Shown: positions 42,246-50,516 of the stretch, piece by piece | How the letters are laid out: each line of letters begins with the position of its first letter | Numbering within the stretch: the first letter of the stretch is position 1 | NCBI GenBank assembly: GCA_902608385.1 | Contig: CACLNT010000011.1 | Coordinates: 1 to 50,516, forward strand | Direction of reading: 5' to 3' | DNA from: an uncultured Pelagibacteraceae bacterium | GTDB lineage: Bacteria > Pseudomonadota > Alphaproteobacteria > Pelagibacterales > Pelagibacteraceae | DNA length: 50,516 nt | Notes under the pieces: generated by a model | Database searches by the model: none | What the model was told of the DNA's origin: nothing | What the model saw: the letters and a program-made list of their open reading frames with translations, nothing else | Program-made: the position numbers and the translations under genes

Positions 42246-44903
42246 AGATTTTAGTTTTTCAAAAGCTTCATCAATTTTATTTGCTTCAATTCCTCCAGCT
42301 TGAGCAAAATCAGTTCTGCCACCTCCACCTTTGCCACCTATAACTGCAGATCCAGTTTTAACAAATTTAACAGCATCATATTTAGTTAAAAGTTTATTTG
42401 TAATTCCTACAGCTAAACCTATTTTTTCATCTTTAATTGCAAAAACTATAACAATTCCTTCTCCTAATTCTTTTTTACCTGTATCTACAAGTTTTCTTAG
42501 TTCTTTTGATGGTAAATCAATAACTTTTTGAAATCTAACTTTTGTTTCATTAACAATTTCATCCTTAATAATATTTTTTGATTTATTATTTAAAATAAAA
42601 TTAACTGAGAGTTGATCAAGCTGTTTTGTTAAATCTTTTATTAAACCTTGTTGACTTTCACTTTTTAAATTAGGTGTGATACCAAATTTAATAACTTTTT
42701 CTGATAAACTTTTTATTATTTCTTCATTTTTTTGACTAGAAAGATCTGATAATTTTTCCTTTTTGCTTAAAAATTCTTGTAGTTGTTTTTCTCTTAATGC
42801 TTCAACTCTTCTAACGCCAGCGGCAATTGATGATTGGCTAACAATCTTAAATTTTCCTATATCTCCTGTATTTCTTACATGTGTTCCACCACATAATTCT
42901 GTAGAAAAATATTTATCTGTTTCGTTTCCCATGGATAAAACTCTAACTTCATCTCCATATTTTTCTCCAAACAAAGCTAATGCTCCATTGTCCACTGCTT
43001 CTTTTGGTGTCATTATTCTTGTTTTCACGTCAGTTTTTTTATCTATCATTGAATTAACAAACGTTTCAATTTTATCAATTTCTTGAGGAGAAATTGGCTT
43101 CATGTGACTAAAATCAAATCTCAATCTATCAGACTCAACTAAAGATCCTTTTTGAATTACATGATTACCTAAAACTCTCCTAAGCGACTCGTGAAGTAAA
43201 TGTGTAGCTGAATGATAGGCTCTTATATTATGCCTTCTTTCAACATCTATTTTCATTTCAACGTTATCTTTTAATTGAATATTTCCACTTAAAACTTTTC
43301 CATAATGAACAAATAAATCTCCCAATTTCTTTTGAACATTTGTTACTTCAAATTTAAATTCTCCAGAAATAATATGTCCTGTATCGCCTACTTGGCCTCC
43401 TGACTCACCATAAAATGGCGTTTGGTTTGTAATTAACATGCCTTCATCTCCAGATTTTAAACTTTGAACTTCTTTATTATTTTTTAATAATGACAGTATA
43501 ATTCCTTCAGCTTGATTTGTTTCGTAACCTAAAAATTCTGTTTGCCCTAGCTTGTCTTTTATGCCAAACCAAATTTCATCAACAGAACTATCACCAGAAC
43601 CTTTCCAATTTTTCTTTGCAAGTTCTCTGCTCTCTTTCATTAAAGATTTAAATTTTTCATAATCTACTTTTAATGACTTATTTTTTAAAATGTCCTCGGT
43701 AAGATCTAATGGGAACCCATATGTATCATATAATTTAAATGCTACTTCTCCAGGCAAAGTTTTTTTTATCTTTGAAACTTCATCATTTAAAATTTTAATA
43801 CCTCTATCAAGAAGTATCAAAAATTTTTCTTCTTCCATTTTTAAAGTTTCCTTAATTAAAGATTGAGCTCTTTCAAGTTCAGAGTAGCTTTCTTTCATTT
43901 CTTCCATTAAGGTTTTAAAAATATTAAAAAATATAGGATCTTTTGCACCTAATAAATGAGAATGTCTCATTCCTCTTCTCATAATTCTTCTTAAAACATA
44001 ACCTCTACCTTCATTTGAAGGTAAAACTCCTTCAGCAATTAAAAATGAGCTTGCTCTTAAATGATCTGCTATGACTCTAAAACTTGAAATATTTTTTGTA
44101 TCAGGTTTTTTTTTAACTGAGTCTGAAATTGAATTTATAATTTTTTTAAAATGATCTGTTTCATAATTGTCATGAGTGCCTTGAAGTAAAGCAGCTATTC
44201 TTTCCAATCCCATTCCAGTATCTACAGATGGTTTTGGTAAATCAATTCTTTTATCTTTTGAAATTTGTTCAAATTGCATAAACACAAGATTCCAAATCTC
44301 AATATATCTATCTCCATCTTGATCTTTTGTTCCTGGTAAGCCTCCCTTTAGATGATCACCATGATCAAAAAAAACCTCTGAACAAGGACCACACGGTCCA
44401 GTTTCTCCCATTGACCAAAAATTATCTGAAGTTTTAATTCTAATAATTCTATCATTTCCTAAACCTGAAATTTTTTTCCATAGGTTAAATGCTTCATCAT
44501 CTTCATGAAAAACTGTGAAATAAAGCTTATTTTTATCCAATCCAAAATCTTTAGTTATTAAGTTCCAAGCTAATTCAATTGCTCTTTCTTTGAAATAATC
44601 ACCAAATGAAAAATTACCCAACATCTCAAAAAATGTGTGATGCCTTGGTGTATAACCTACATTTTCTAAATCGTTATGTTTGCCACCTGCTCTTACACAT
44701 TTTTGTGAGGTGGTTGCTGTTTTATAATCTCTTTTTTCCAGACCTGTAAAAACATTTTTAAACTGAACCATTCCAGAGTTGGCAAACATTAAAGTAGGAT
44801 CATTATCTGGAACCAAATTACTAGATTCAACTATTCTATGTCCATTTTTCTCAAAATATTTTAAAAATCCATTTCTTATTTGATTTAACGATTTGCCAGC
44901 CAT
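42237..44903 (-). CDS. alaS: Alanyl-tRNA synthetase
   Basis: 888 residues, normal length. Class II core: [31 protein letters not shown] and [21 protein letters not shown]. Editing domain with [12 protein letters not shown] (HxxxH) and [13 protein letters not shown] (Cys-His). C-terminal oligomer/C-Ala domain with [16 protein letters not shown]. Charges tRNA-Ala. Downstream of recA on the same strand, separated by a hairpin terminator. Confidence 0.97.
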   Translation of the reverse strand: MAGKSLNQIRNGFLKYFEKNGHRIVESSNLVPDNDPTLMFANSGMVQFKNVFTGLEKRDYKTATTSQKCVRAGGKHNDLENVGYTPRHHTFFEMLGNFSFGDYFKERAIELAWNLITKDFGLDKNKLYFTVFHEDDEAFNLWKKISGLGNDRIIRIKTSDNFWSMGETGPCGPCSEVFFDHGDHLKGGLPGTKDQDGDRYIEIWNLVFMQFEQISKDKRIDLPKPSVDTGMGLERIAALLQGTHDNYETDHFKKIINSISDSVKKKPDTKNISSFRVIADHLRASSFLIAEGVLPSNEGRGYVLRRIMRRGMRHSHLLGAKDPIFFNIFKTLMEEMKESYSELERAQSLIKETLKMEEEKFLILLDRGIKILNDEVSKIKKTLPGEVAFKLYDTYGFPLDLTEDILKNKSLKVDYEKFKSLMKESRELAKKNWKGSGDSSVDEIWFGIKDKLGQTEFLGYETNQAEGIILSLLKNNKEVQSLKSGDEGMLITNQTPFYGESGGQVGDTGHIISGEFKFEVTNVQKKLGDLFVHYGKVLSGNIQLKDNVEMKIDVERRHNIRAYHSATHLLHESLRRVLGNHVIQKGSLVESDRLRFDFSHMKPISPQEIDKIETFVNSMIDKKTDVKTRIMTPKEAVDNGALALFGEKYGDEVRVLSMGNETDKYFSTELCGGTHVRNTGDIGKFKIVSQSSIAAGVRRVEALREKQLQEFLSKKEKLSDLSSQKNEEIIKSLSEKVIKFGITPNLKSESQQGLIKDLTKQLDQLSVNFILNNKSKNIIKDEIVNETKVRFQKVIDLPSKELRKLVDTGKKELGEGIVIVFAIKDEKIGLAVGITNKLLTKYDAVKFVKTGSAVIGGKGGGGRTDFAQAGGIEANKIDEAFEKLKSLI

Positions 44904-44950
44904 AATTTAAAATACAGCTTTTTTATTTGATGTCTATACAACTATACGGG

Positions 44951-44981
44951 AAAAAAGGCGCTTATTTTAAGCGCCTTTTAT
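44951..44981 (-). terminator. Rho-independent terminator of recA
   Basis: Hairpin with arms AAAAGGCGCTT and AAGCGCCTTTT around a five-base loop. On the minus strand it is followed by a run of T, about 20 bases after the recA stop, so it ends recA before alaS. Confidence 0.85.
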
Positions 44982-45001
44982 TAACTAAAAATGACTTTTA
45001 A

Positions 45002-46123
45002 CTAATTTTTTTTTGCTGGAACTTCTTCTTTTGGATCAACTTTTTCTTTCTCTTTATCCAAAGGATTGCCTTCTATTTTTTTAGAAATAACTCCAGCTTT
45101 TTCTCTTATTGACATTTCAATTTCTGCAGCAACTTTTGGGTTTTGTTCTAAATAAACTTTAGCATTTTCTCTTCCTTGCCCTATTTTTTCACCTTTGTAG
45201 GCATACCACGCTCCTGACTTTTCAACTATCTCCGCCTTAGCTCCTAGATCAATTAATTCTCCAACTTTACTTATTCCTTTTCCATACATTAAATCAAATT
45301 CAACAACTTTAAATGGTGGAGAAACTTTATTTTTTACCACTTTAACTCTGGTAGAGTTTCCAATGATTTGTTCTTTATCTTTGATTGCTCCAATTCTTCT
45401 AATATCCATTCTTACTGATGAATAGAATTTTAATGCATTTCCACCTGATGTTGTTTCAGGACTGCCAAACATTACACCAATTTTCATTCTTATTTGGTTT
45501 ATGAAAATAACCATCGTATTTGTTCGTGAAATTGAGCTTGTTAGCTTTCTTAAAGCTTGACTCATTAATCTTGACTGAAGACCCACATGATGATCTCCCA
45601 TTTCTCCTTCAATTTCAGCTCGTGGAGTTAACGCCGCAACTGAGTCTATCACCAACACTGAAACTGAGCCTGATTTTATTAATGTATCAGCTATTTCTAA
45701 AGCTTGTTCTCCTGTATCTGGTTGAGAAATTAATAACTCTTCAGTATCTACTCCTAATTTTTTTGCATAAACTGGATCTAATGCATGCTCTGCATCTACA
45801 AAGCCACAAATGCCTCCTACTTTTTGAGCTTCAGCCACAACCTGTAAAGCAAGTGTAGTTTTTCCTGATGACTCAGGTCCATAAATTTCAATAACTCTTC
45901 CTTTAGGTAGTCCACCTATTCCAAGCGCTAAATCTAAACTTAGCGAACCTGTAGAAATGGACTCAATATCCATCGCTGTTTGCTGGCCAAGTTTCATTAC
46001 CGAGCCTTTTCCAAAGGTATCCGTGATTTGGTTAATTGCTGCGTCTAAAGCTTTATTTTTTTCTTTTTTCTCTGAATCTTGTTCTTTGGTAGATTTAACT
46101 ACCTTTAGGTTGTTTTTACTCAT
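45002..46123 (-). CDS. recA: Recombinase RecA
   Basis: 373 residues. [14 protein letters not shown] is the Walker [14 protein letters not shown] the Walker B region and [22 protein letters not shown] the L2 loop. Forms filaments on single-strand DNA, drives strand exchange and SOS autocleavage. The C-terminus is long and charged ([17 protein letters not shown]...). A Shine-Dalgarno-like AGAGG sits before the ATG. No clear GTTC-N7-GTTC SOS box was found upstream, unlike umuD. Confidence 0.98.
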   Translation of the reverse strand: MSKNNLKVVKSTKEQDSEKKEKNKALDAAINQITDTFGKGSVMKLGQQTAMDIESISTGSLSLDLALGIGGLPKGRVIEIYGPESSGKTTLALQVVAEAQKVGGICGFVDAEHALDPVYAKKLGVDTEELLISQPDTGEQALEIADTLIKSGSVSVLVIDSVAALTPRAEIEGEMGDHHVGLQSRLMSQALRKLTSSISRTNTMVIFINQIRMKIGVMFGSPETTSGGNALKFYSSVRMDIRRIGAIKDKEQIIGNSTRVKVVKNKVSPPFKVVEFDLMYGKGISKVGELIDLGAKAEIVEKSGAWYAYKGEKIGQGRENAKVYLEQNPKVAAEIEMSIREKAGVISKKIEGNPLDKEKEKVDPKEEVPAKKN

Positions 46124-46216
46124 TTTTTGCCTCTTTTCTTGTAATAATTAGTGTTCGAATCATGAGTTTAAATGTACACATTTTGTTCTCTTTTGCAATA
46201 GTTATTAATTTTGATT

Positions 46217-46246
46217 AAAAAAATCCCCATTATTACTGGAGTTTTA
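46217..46246 (-). terminator. Candidate terminator after tolC-like gene
   Basis: On the minus strand an imperfect hairpin (AAAACTCCA / TGGGGATTTT, loop of seven) ends in a T-run, overlapping the last codons and stop of the channel gene. One mismatch and one wobble make it weaker than the recA terminator. Confidence 0.45.
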
Positions 46247-47531
46247 GATAACTATTATTTAATAAACCTAGTGTTTGTAAAAGCTTAAACTGAGCTAAAA
46301 AATAATTTCTTTCAAAATTGGCTAGATCAATTTCAGAATTTAATAAAATAGAATTAGATTGAATAACATCAAGCGTAGATCTTCCAAGTCCACTTTCATA
46401 TTCCACAGTTATACCTTCGTTGGCAATTTCTGCTGCTTTAACTTGCGATCTAACTGAATCTAATAAACTTTTTGAAGATTTTAAATTTGACCAGGCGCTG
46501 GCAACATTTGTGTCATTAGTTTTAAGAGCATTATCAAAAAGTAGCTTTTTTCTATTTTTTAAATTTTTACTTCTTTTTAGTGAGGCTGAATTTTTTCCAC
46601 CTTGGAAAATTGGCCATGAAATAGTTGCTGTAATTATTTCTTTATCGCGTTCATCGTAAGTAGAACTTAAATCTTCTGTTTTTGATGATTCTAATGATAA
46701 TGTTGCAGAAGGTGATAAATCTGATTTTGCAATTTTAACATCCTTTTCAGATTGTTCATATTCCAGCTTCGCAATAATTAAATCAGGATTATTCTCTTTT
46801 GAAATTTCAATAGCTTTGTTTAAACTGTTTGGAATTTCAAAATTTATATTTAAATTTTTATTTAAAGCGTTTGTATCTGTAATTGGTCCTATTACTTTTT
46901 CATAAGTTAATTTAGATGTCACTTCTTCGTTTTTTGCTTCTATAAATTTTGCTTGAGCGCCTGCTAAAGAAGATTCTGACTGAGCTAAATCCGCTACTGT
47001 AATTTTTCCGCTCTCTAATCTTAACTGGTCAGTTTCAACTTGTCTTTCTAATAAATTTACATTTCGTCTATTAATTTCAAGTTTTTCTTTTGCTAGTATT
47101 AATCCTGTATATGCTTCAATTGCTTTAAGTAATATTGTTTGTTCAGTTTTTAAAAGTTTCACTTCTGCTAAAACTAAACCAATTTTATTTTTTTCTAAAT
47201 CAGCAATGCCACCAAATCCTTGAAATAATTTTTGCTCAATAGTAATTGATGTAGTTTTTGGATTTACATCAGTGATCGTTGCATTTCCTCCTGATTGATT
47301 GGTAAGCTTATCTGTATTTTCTTGGCTCTTAGATCCCGATATAGTTACCGATGGCAAAAATTCGCTTTTTGAAATTTGCAAATCTTGTTTAGAAACTTCA
47401 ATGTTTTCTCTTTCTGCATTCAATTCTGGATTATTTTTATAAGCTTGCAAAAGTGCCTGTGACAAGGAAACAGCAAATACATTTTTCGAAAAGAATGTTA
47501 TCAGAAATAAAATAATAATTGTTCTAATCAT
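46233..47531 (-). CDS. TolC-family outer-membrane efflux/secretion channel
   Basis: 432 residues with signal peptide (TIIILFLITFFSKNVFA). Two similar halves of alternating helix and beta strand: SLSQALLQAYKNNPELNAERENI at the N-terminal half and NSLNKAIEISKENNPDLIIAKLEYEQSEKDVKIAK in the second half. Mature end KLLQTLGLLNN. Forms a trimeric duct for type I secretion or multidrug efflux. Inner-membrane partners are not in this window. Confidence 0.92.
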   Translation of the reverse strand: MIRTIIILFLITFFSKNVFAVSLSQALLQAYKNNPELNAERENIEVSKQDLQISKSEFLPSVTISGSKSQENTDKLTNQSGGNATITDVNPKTTSITIEQKLFQGFGGIADLEKNKIGLVLAEVKLLKTEQTILLKAIEAYTGLILAKEKLEINRRNVNLLERQVETDQLRLESGKITVADLAQSESSLAGAQAKFIEAKNEEVTSKLTYEKVIGPITDTNALNKNLNINFEIPNSLNKAIEISKENNPDLIIAKLEYEQSEKDVKIAKSDLSPSATLSLESSKTEDLSSTYDERDKEIITATISWPIFQGGKNSASLKRSKNLKNRKKLLFDNALKTNDTNVASAWSNLKSSKSLLDSVRSQVKAAEIANEGITVEYESGLGRSTLDVIQSNSILLNSEIDLANFERNYFLAQFKLLQTLGLLNNSYLKLQ

Positions 47532-47548
47532 TTTAGTATTTAAATAAA

Positions 47549-47917
47549 TTATTTTTTTTGATCTAGAGGATGGTTTTCACCATCGTTTATTCCAACATTT
47601 TTTAATTCGTAAGGGTTTATTCCTTCAACACAAGCTACATTAATTCCATATATTTTCGGATTGCTTCTTGGTCTGTTGTGAGTATTAATTCCACAAACTT
47701 TACAAAAATAATGTTTAGCTGTTTTTGTATAAAATTGATAAAGCGTTAAAAGATTTTCTCCTTTAATAAGCTTAAAATCATCTGAGCCAATTACACCAAT
47801 AACATATCCTTTTCTTTTGCATATAGAGCAATTGCATCGCATTAGCTTTTGAAATCCATTTTCTGGTATTTTTACTTCGGCCTCTACTCCACCACAATGA
47901 CAGGTTAATTTTTTCAT
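47549..47917 (-). CDS. GFA/CENP-V-family zinc-binding protein
   Basis: 122 residues. Zinc-ligand Cys in CHCGG (residue 5 onwards), RCNCSICKRKG and FCKVCGINTH, the classical Gfa fold. Related proteins (glutathione-dependent formaldehyde-activating enzyme) are often annotated for formaldehyde metabolism, but many members have other or unknown roles. Starts 172 bases from umuD on the opposite strand. No formaldehyde-pathway partner is adjacent. Confidence 0.85.
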   Translation of the reverse strand: MKKLTCHCGGVEAEVKIPENGFQKLMRCNCSICKRKGYVIGVIGSDDFKLIKGENLLTLYQFYTKTAKHYFCKVCGINTHNRPRSNPKIYGINVACVEGINPYELKNVGINDGENHPLDQKK

Positions 47918-48003
47918 TAGTTTTATTCAATTTTCATAACATTATTTTTCTTATCTGGTAATAGTTATCCACAATACTGATAAAACCTTTTTAAATGTTC
48001 ATG

Positions 48004-48025
48004 TTTTGATTCACTTTTGATTCAC
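48004..48025. repeat. Perfect 11-base tandem direct repeat upstream of umuD
   Basis: TTTTGATTCAC occurs twice without spacer. Eleven bases is about one helical turn, so two protein copies could bind on the same DNA face. It lies about 65-85 bases before umuD and before the divergent GFA gene. Confidence 0.6.
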
Positions 48026-48074
48026 TTGCAGACTCAAAATACAACCTGATTGACTGTATCTAAAATATGTTATA

Positions 48075-48089
48075 GAACAAAACAAGAAC
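48075..48089. promoter_or_regulatory. SOS (LexA) box abutting umuD start
   Basis: GAAC-N7-GAAC, the reverse complement of the alphaproteobacterial LexA box GTTC-N7-GTTC, ends directly at the base before the umuD ATG (48090). Position at the start of the gene would let LexA block the polymerase and hints at a very short or missing leader. Confidence 0.8.
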
Positions 48090-48485
48090 ATGAAACTAAC
48101 AATACCATTTTACTTACATAAAGCAGGCGCTGGTTTTCCATCTCCTGCAACAGATTATATAGAAGAAGACATAGATCTCAATATTCACTTAATCAAAAAT
48201 GTCCCAGCAACTTTTATTATTAGAGTTCAGGGAAAATCAATGATTGATATTGGAATTAATGACGGTGATTTATTGGTTGTAGATAAAAGCTTAAATCCTA
48301 AAAATTTTTCAACAGTAATTGCAAACGTTCATGATGAATTGGTTGTTAAAAATTTTGTTAAAGAAGAAGGTAAAAAATTTTTAACATCTGGATCTAAGAA
48401 GTTTGAGGATCGAATTTTAATCAATGAAGAAGAAGATATATTTATTTGGGGAATTGTAACTTATGTCATCCACTCAGTATACTAA
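48090..48485 (+). CDS. umuD: UmuD-type SOS mutagenesis protein
   Basis: 131 residues, 8 shorter than the E. coli protein mainly at the N-terminus. Self-cleavage site AGAGFPSP (between Ala14 and Gly15). Catalytic Ser50 in VQGKSMID and Lys87 in DELVVKNF match Ser60 and Lys97 of UmuD with a constant offset of 10. Trimmed UmuD' joins UmuC to make DNA polymerase V. An SOS box touches its ATG. Overlaps umuC by 23 bases. Confidence 0.93.
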   Translation: MKLTIPFYLHKAGAGFPSPATDYIEEDIDLNIHLIKNVPATFIIRVQGKSMIDIGINDGDLLVVDKSLNPKNFSTVIANVHDELVVKNFVKEEGKKFLTSGSKKFEDRILINEEEDIFIWGIVTYVIHSVY

Positions 48486-49743
48486 AAAAATAGCTTTAAT
48501 AGATTGTAACTCTTTTTATGTATCTTGTGAAAGATTATTCAATCCTAAAATTAGAAAAAAACCTGTTGTGGTTCTATCCAATAATGATGGCTGTATTATT
48601 TCAAGATCTAATGAAGCAAAAGCTTTGGGAATTAAAATGGGTGAGCCCTATTTTAAAGAAAAAGATATAATTGTTAAAAACAATGTTCAAGTTTTTTCAT
48701 CAAATTATTCTTTGTATGGCGATATATCAAGAAGGGTAATGAGGACTCTCAAGCGTTTTAATTCAGATATAGAAGTTTATTCAATTGATGAAGCTTTTTT
48801 AGATTTATCAAATTTTTCTGATGATGAAATTGAAAGCGTGGGTAATGAAATTAGAAGTGTGGTTTTAAAATGGACAGGCATACCAACAAGTATCGGAATC
48901 GCTAAAACTAAAACTTTAAGCAAAGTTGCAAATCATATCGCTAAAAAAAAACAGTCTGGTGTCGTTAGTTTAATAGGAATTGAAAATATTGATCCAATAC
49001 TAGAAAAAGTAGAAATTAATGATGTGTGGGGAGTCGGTAAACAACTAACAAAATTCTATCATCAAAATGGAATCTATAATGCTAAACAGTTAAAAAATAA
49101 ACCTAATACATGGATTAAAAAAAGCTCTAATGTTTTAAGTTCAAGAACAGCAATGGAGCTTAGAGGCATTGCTTGTATCAACTTGGAAACAAAAAAATCT
49201 AAGAGAAAAAGCTGTGTTGTATCACGTTCATTTGGACAAAGAATAGAAAATTTTCAAGAATTAAGAGAAGCAATCGCAGGTTATTCTTTAAATGCTTCAG
49301 AAAAAATTAGATCAGAGTCTTTATTTACAAAATCGATAACTGTTTTTATTAGAACAAGTCCTTTTCAAAATTGCTATGGTTTTTATTCAAACTCAAAAAC
49401 AATTGATTTGCCAATAGCTACAAATAATAGCATTGAAATAGTGAAAGCAGCTCTAAATGGTTTAGAGAATATTTTTAAAAATGGTTATCGTTATCAAAAA
49501 GCAGGAGTGATGCTGTCTCACCTATCCGAGTCTGCTAATAATAAAAATTTATTTTCTTCTGAAAGAGATGAAAAAATAAATAGCTTAATGAAATGTATTG
49601 ATAAAACTAATTACAGATATGGGAGATCAACTTTAAGTCTTGCTAGTGTTGGAATTTACAAAAGATGGAGTTCAAGAAGACAGCATTACTCAAAAATAGA
49701 TACAGCTGACTTTTATTGTCTACCAACAATAAAAGCTATTTGA
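48463..49743 (+). CDS. umuC: DNA polymerase V catalytic subunit UmuC
   Basis: 426 residues. Y-family polymerase: [18 protein letters not shown] (metal Asp), [20 protein letters not shown], and the palm motif [11 protein letters not shown]. Little-finger region and the UmuC C-terminus follow ([14 protein letters not shown]... [16 protein letters not shown]). Makes error-prone bypass DNA after damage. Convergent with the glycosyltransferase, whose stop overlaps by 8 bases. Confidence 0.95.
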   Translation: MSSTQYTKKIALIDCNSFYVSCERLFNPKIRKKPVVVLSNNDGCIISRSNEAKALGIKMGEPYFKEKDIIVKNNVQVFSSNYSLYGDISRRVMRTLKRFNSDIEVYSIDEAFLDLSNFSDDEIESVGNEIRSVVLKWTGIPTSIGIAKTKTLSKVANHIAKKKQSGVVSLIGIENIDPILEKVEINDVWGVGKQLTKFYHQNGIYNAKQLKNKPNTWIKKSSNVLSSRTAMELRGIACINLETKKSKRKSCVVSRSFGQRIENFQELREAIAGYSLNASEKIRSESLFTKSITVFIRTSPFQNCYGFYSNSKTIDLPIATNNSIEIVKAALNGLENIFKNGYRYQKAGVMLSHLSESANNKNLFSSERDEKINSLMKCIDKTNYRYGRSTLSLASVGIYKRWSSRRQHYSKIDTADFYCLPTIKAI

Positions 49744-50516
49744 GATTTTCAATATTATTAATATTTTCTAAAGAATTATTTAATTCAGTTATATTTTCAC
49801 GTCCTGAAAGAGCAAAAATAGAAAAAATCATAATGACAGTCAAAACTACAGGAATAAATGTAATCAGTGAAATGTGTTGTAAAACAAAAAAAATATAGAC
49901 AACTAGAAAAATCACAGATCTAATTAGTGCCGTAATTTTAAACACAGCAATAATTGACAGGGAATGTTTTAAAAGATTAAAAAAACTCATCTTTGATGGA
50001 CCAAAATATCTAGATCCTCTAATTGATGAAATAGATCTTCGTTCTCTAGTTATTTTGGATAATGATCCGGAAAAACTACTCCACGTTGCTGGCTCCTTTG
50101 TCATTTGAGATACTACTGATTTAGGCAAGCAAGTATAATTTCCAAATTTAATAGATTTTCCGGTAAAAATAAAAGTTAAATATTTATGAACTAAATAACA
50201 AAATTTAAAAAAGAATCCTTCAGATCTTTTAATCCTATCTGCTGTAATAACTTTTTCAGAATGTTCGTTTGTTTTATCAATAAGTAATTTCAATTCTTCA
50301 GGTCTATCTTCGCCATCACCATCCATGGGTATCACATAATCAAAATTTTCTTTATCATTAATATATTTTAATCCAGCAGCATAGCATCTTGCATGACCTC
50401 TGTTCTCTTTCATGTTAATAACCTGAACAGATTTTAAATTATTTAGGTTTAGATTAATTTCAGATCTTAATTCTGTAGATCCATCATTAATAATTAAAAC
50501 AGAAGCTTCAACATTT
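49736..50516 (-). CDS. Glycosyltransferase family 2, C-terminal part (5' end outside window)
   Basis: The frame stays open to the window end, so the start lies beyond 50516; the ATG at 50413 is internal. GT2 motifs are visible: [23 protein letters not shown] and [10 protein letters not shown], a DxD-like metal site. The C-terminal part has two hydrophobic helices (about residues 165-215 of the visible frame) typical of membrane-attached dolichol-phosphate-mannose-synthase-like enzymes. Probably transfers a sugar to a lipid carrier. Confidence 0.85.
   Translation of the reverse strand, partial: NVEASVLIINDGSTELRSEINLNLNNLKSVQVINMKENRGHARCYAAGLKYINDKENFDYVIPMDGDGEDRPEELKLLIDKTNEHSEKVITADRIKRSEGFFFKFCYLVHKYLTFIFTGKSIKFGNYTCLPKSVVSQMTKEPATWSSFSGSLSKITRERRSISSIRGSRYFGPSKMSFFNLLKHSLSIIAVFKITALIRSVIFLVVYIFFVLQHISLITFIPVVLTVIMIFSIFALSGRENITELNNSLENINNIENLK

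Noticed and set aside
46124..46200. Possible SOS box before recA
   Set aside because: GTTC occurs twice but no GTTC-N7-GTTC or GAAC-N7-GAAC spacing is present.
47965..47973. A perfect DnaA box (TTATCCACA) upstream of umuD
   Set aside because: Only a single copy, no cluster, no dnaA/dnaN nearby, so not evidence for an origin.
1..50516. tRNA, rRNA, CRISPR array, insertion sequence or toxin-antitoxin pair
   Set aside because: No cloverleaf, repeat-spacer pattern, transposase or paired small toxin genes were seen when reading genes and gaps.

Overview
The window looks like a streamlined marine alphaproteobacterium, most likely of the SAR11/Pelagibacterales type. The evidence is the very A+T-rich DNA, almost no spacer between genes, many overlapping stop and start codons, short versions of core enzymes, and the run recA / alaS / icd. 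This assignment is inferred from style and gene content and was not tested by a search. No rRNA, tRNA, CRISPR array, insertion sequence or prophage was seen.

Layout. 1-2433 (+): the end of a urea-carboxylase/KipA-type carboxyltransferase, a separate biotin carrier, a small unknown protein, a glutathione-transferase-like protein and a Gfo/Idh/MocA oxidoreductase. 13692-2435 (-): a tightly packed ten-gene unit led by a microbial rhodopsin. After it come a flotillin/SPFH protein, an SCP2-like protein, an alpha/beta hydrolase, both subunits of an N,N-dimethylformamidase-type iron amidohydrolase, a small unknown protein, a sodium:solute symporter, an iron-dependent alcohol dehydrogenase and an MBL-fold lactonase. 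13975-15080 (+): a ParA-like ATPase and a thioesterase. 15088-18591 (-): a 2OG-Fe oxygenase, a FAD oxidoreductase, TspO, a small basic protein and an SDR. 18696-19448 (+): an SDR. 25657-19445 (-): PxpB, PxpC, an EamA exporter, a FAD amine oxidase, DUF1365, a cyclopropane-fatty-acid-synthase-like methyltransferase and a DUF3833 lipoprotein. PxpA is divergent. 26525-35365: an NCS1 permease, a TerC protein, PanB, a serine hydrolase, GuaA, a TPR protein, a GuaB without CBS domains, RlmE and a glycosyltransferase. 35632-39501: a sulfotransferase, an acyltransferase-3/SGNH protein and a secreted hydrolase. 39502-46123: PssA, Psd, Icd, AlaS and RecA. 46233-50516: a TolC-type channel, a GFA-family zinc protein, the SOS pair UmuD/UmuC and a truncated glycosyltransferase.

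The most interesting item is the rhodopsin-led unit at 2435-13692. The rhodopsin keeps the retinal lysine, the primary acceptor Asp and the His of proteorhodopsins, but has Thr where the carboxylic proton donor normally sits (DTT instead of DTE). It sits 17 bases upstream of a flotillin gene with a strong ribosome binding site, and the rest of the unit reads as an uptake and hydrolysis pathway for an amide-type compound. The last two genes resemble the GHB dehydrogenase/lactonase pair of the Agrobacterium Att/Blc pathway. A light-driven membrane protein co-transcribed with a scaffold and a catabolic pathway is a testable new system. The link is inferred from gene order only; the substrate is unknown.
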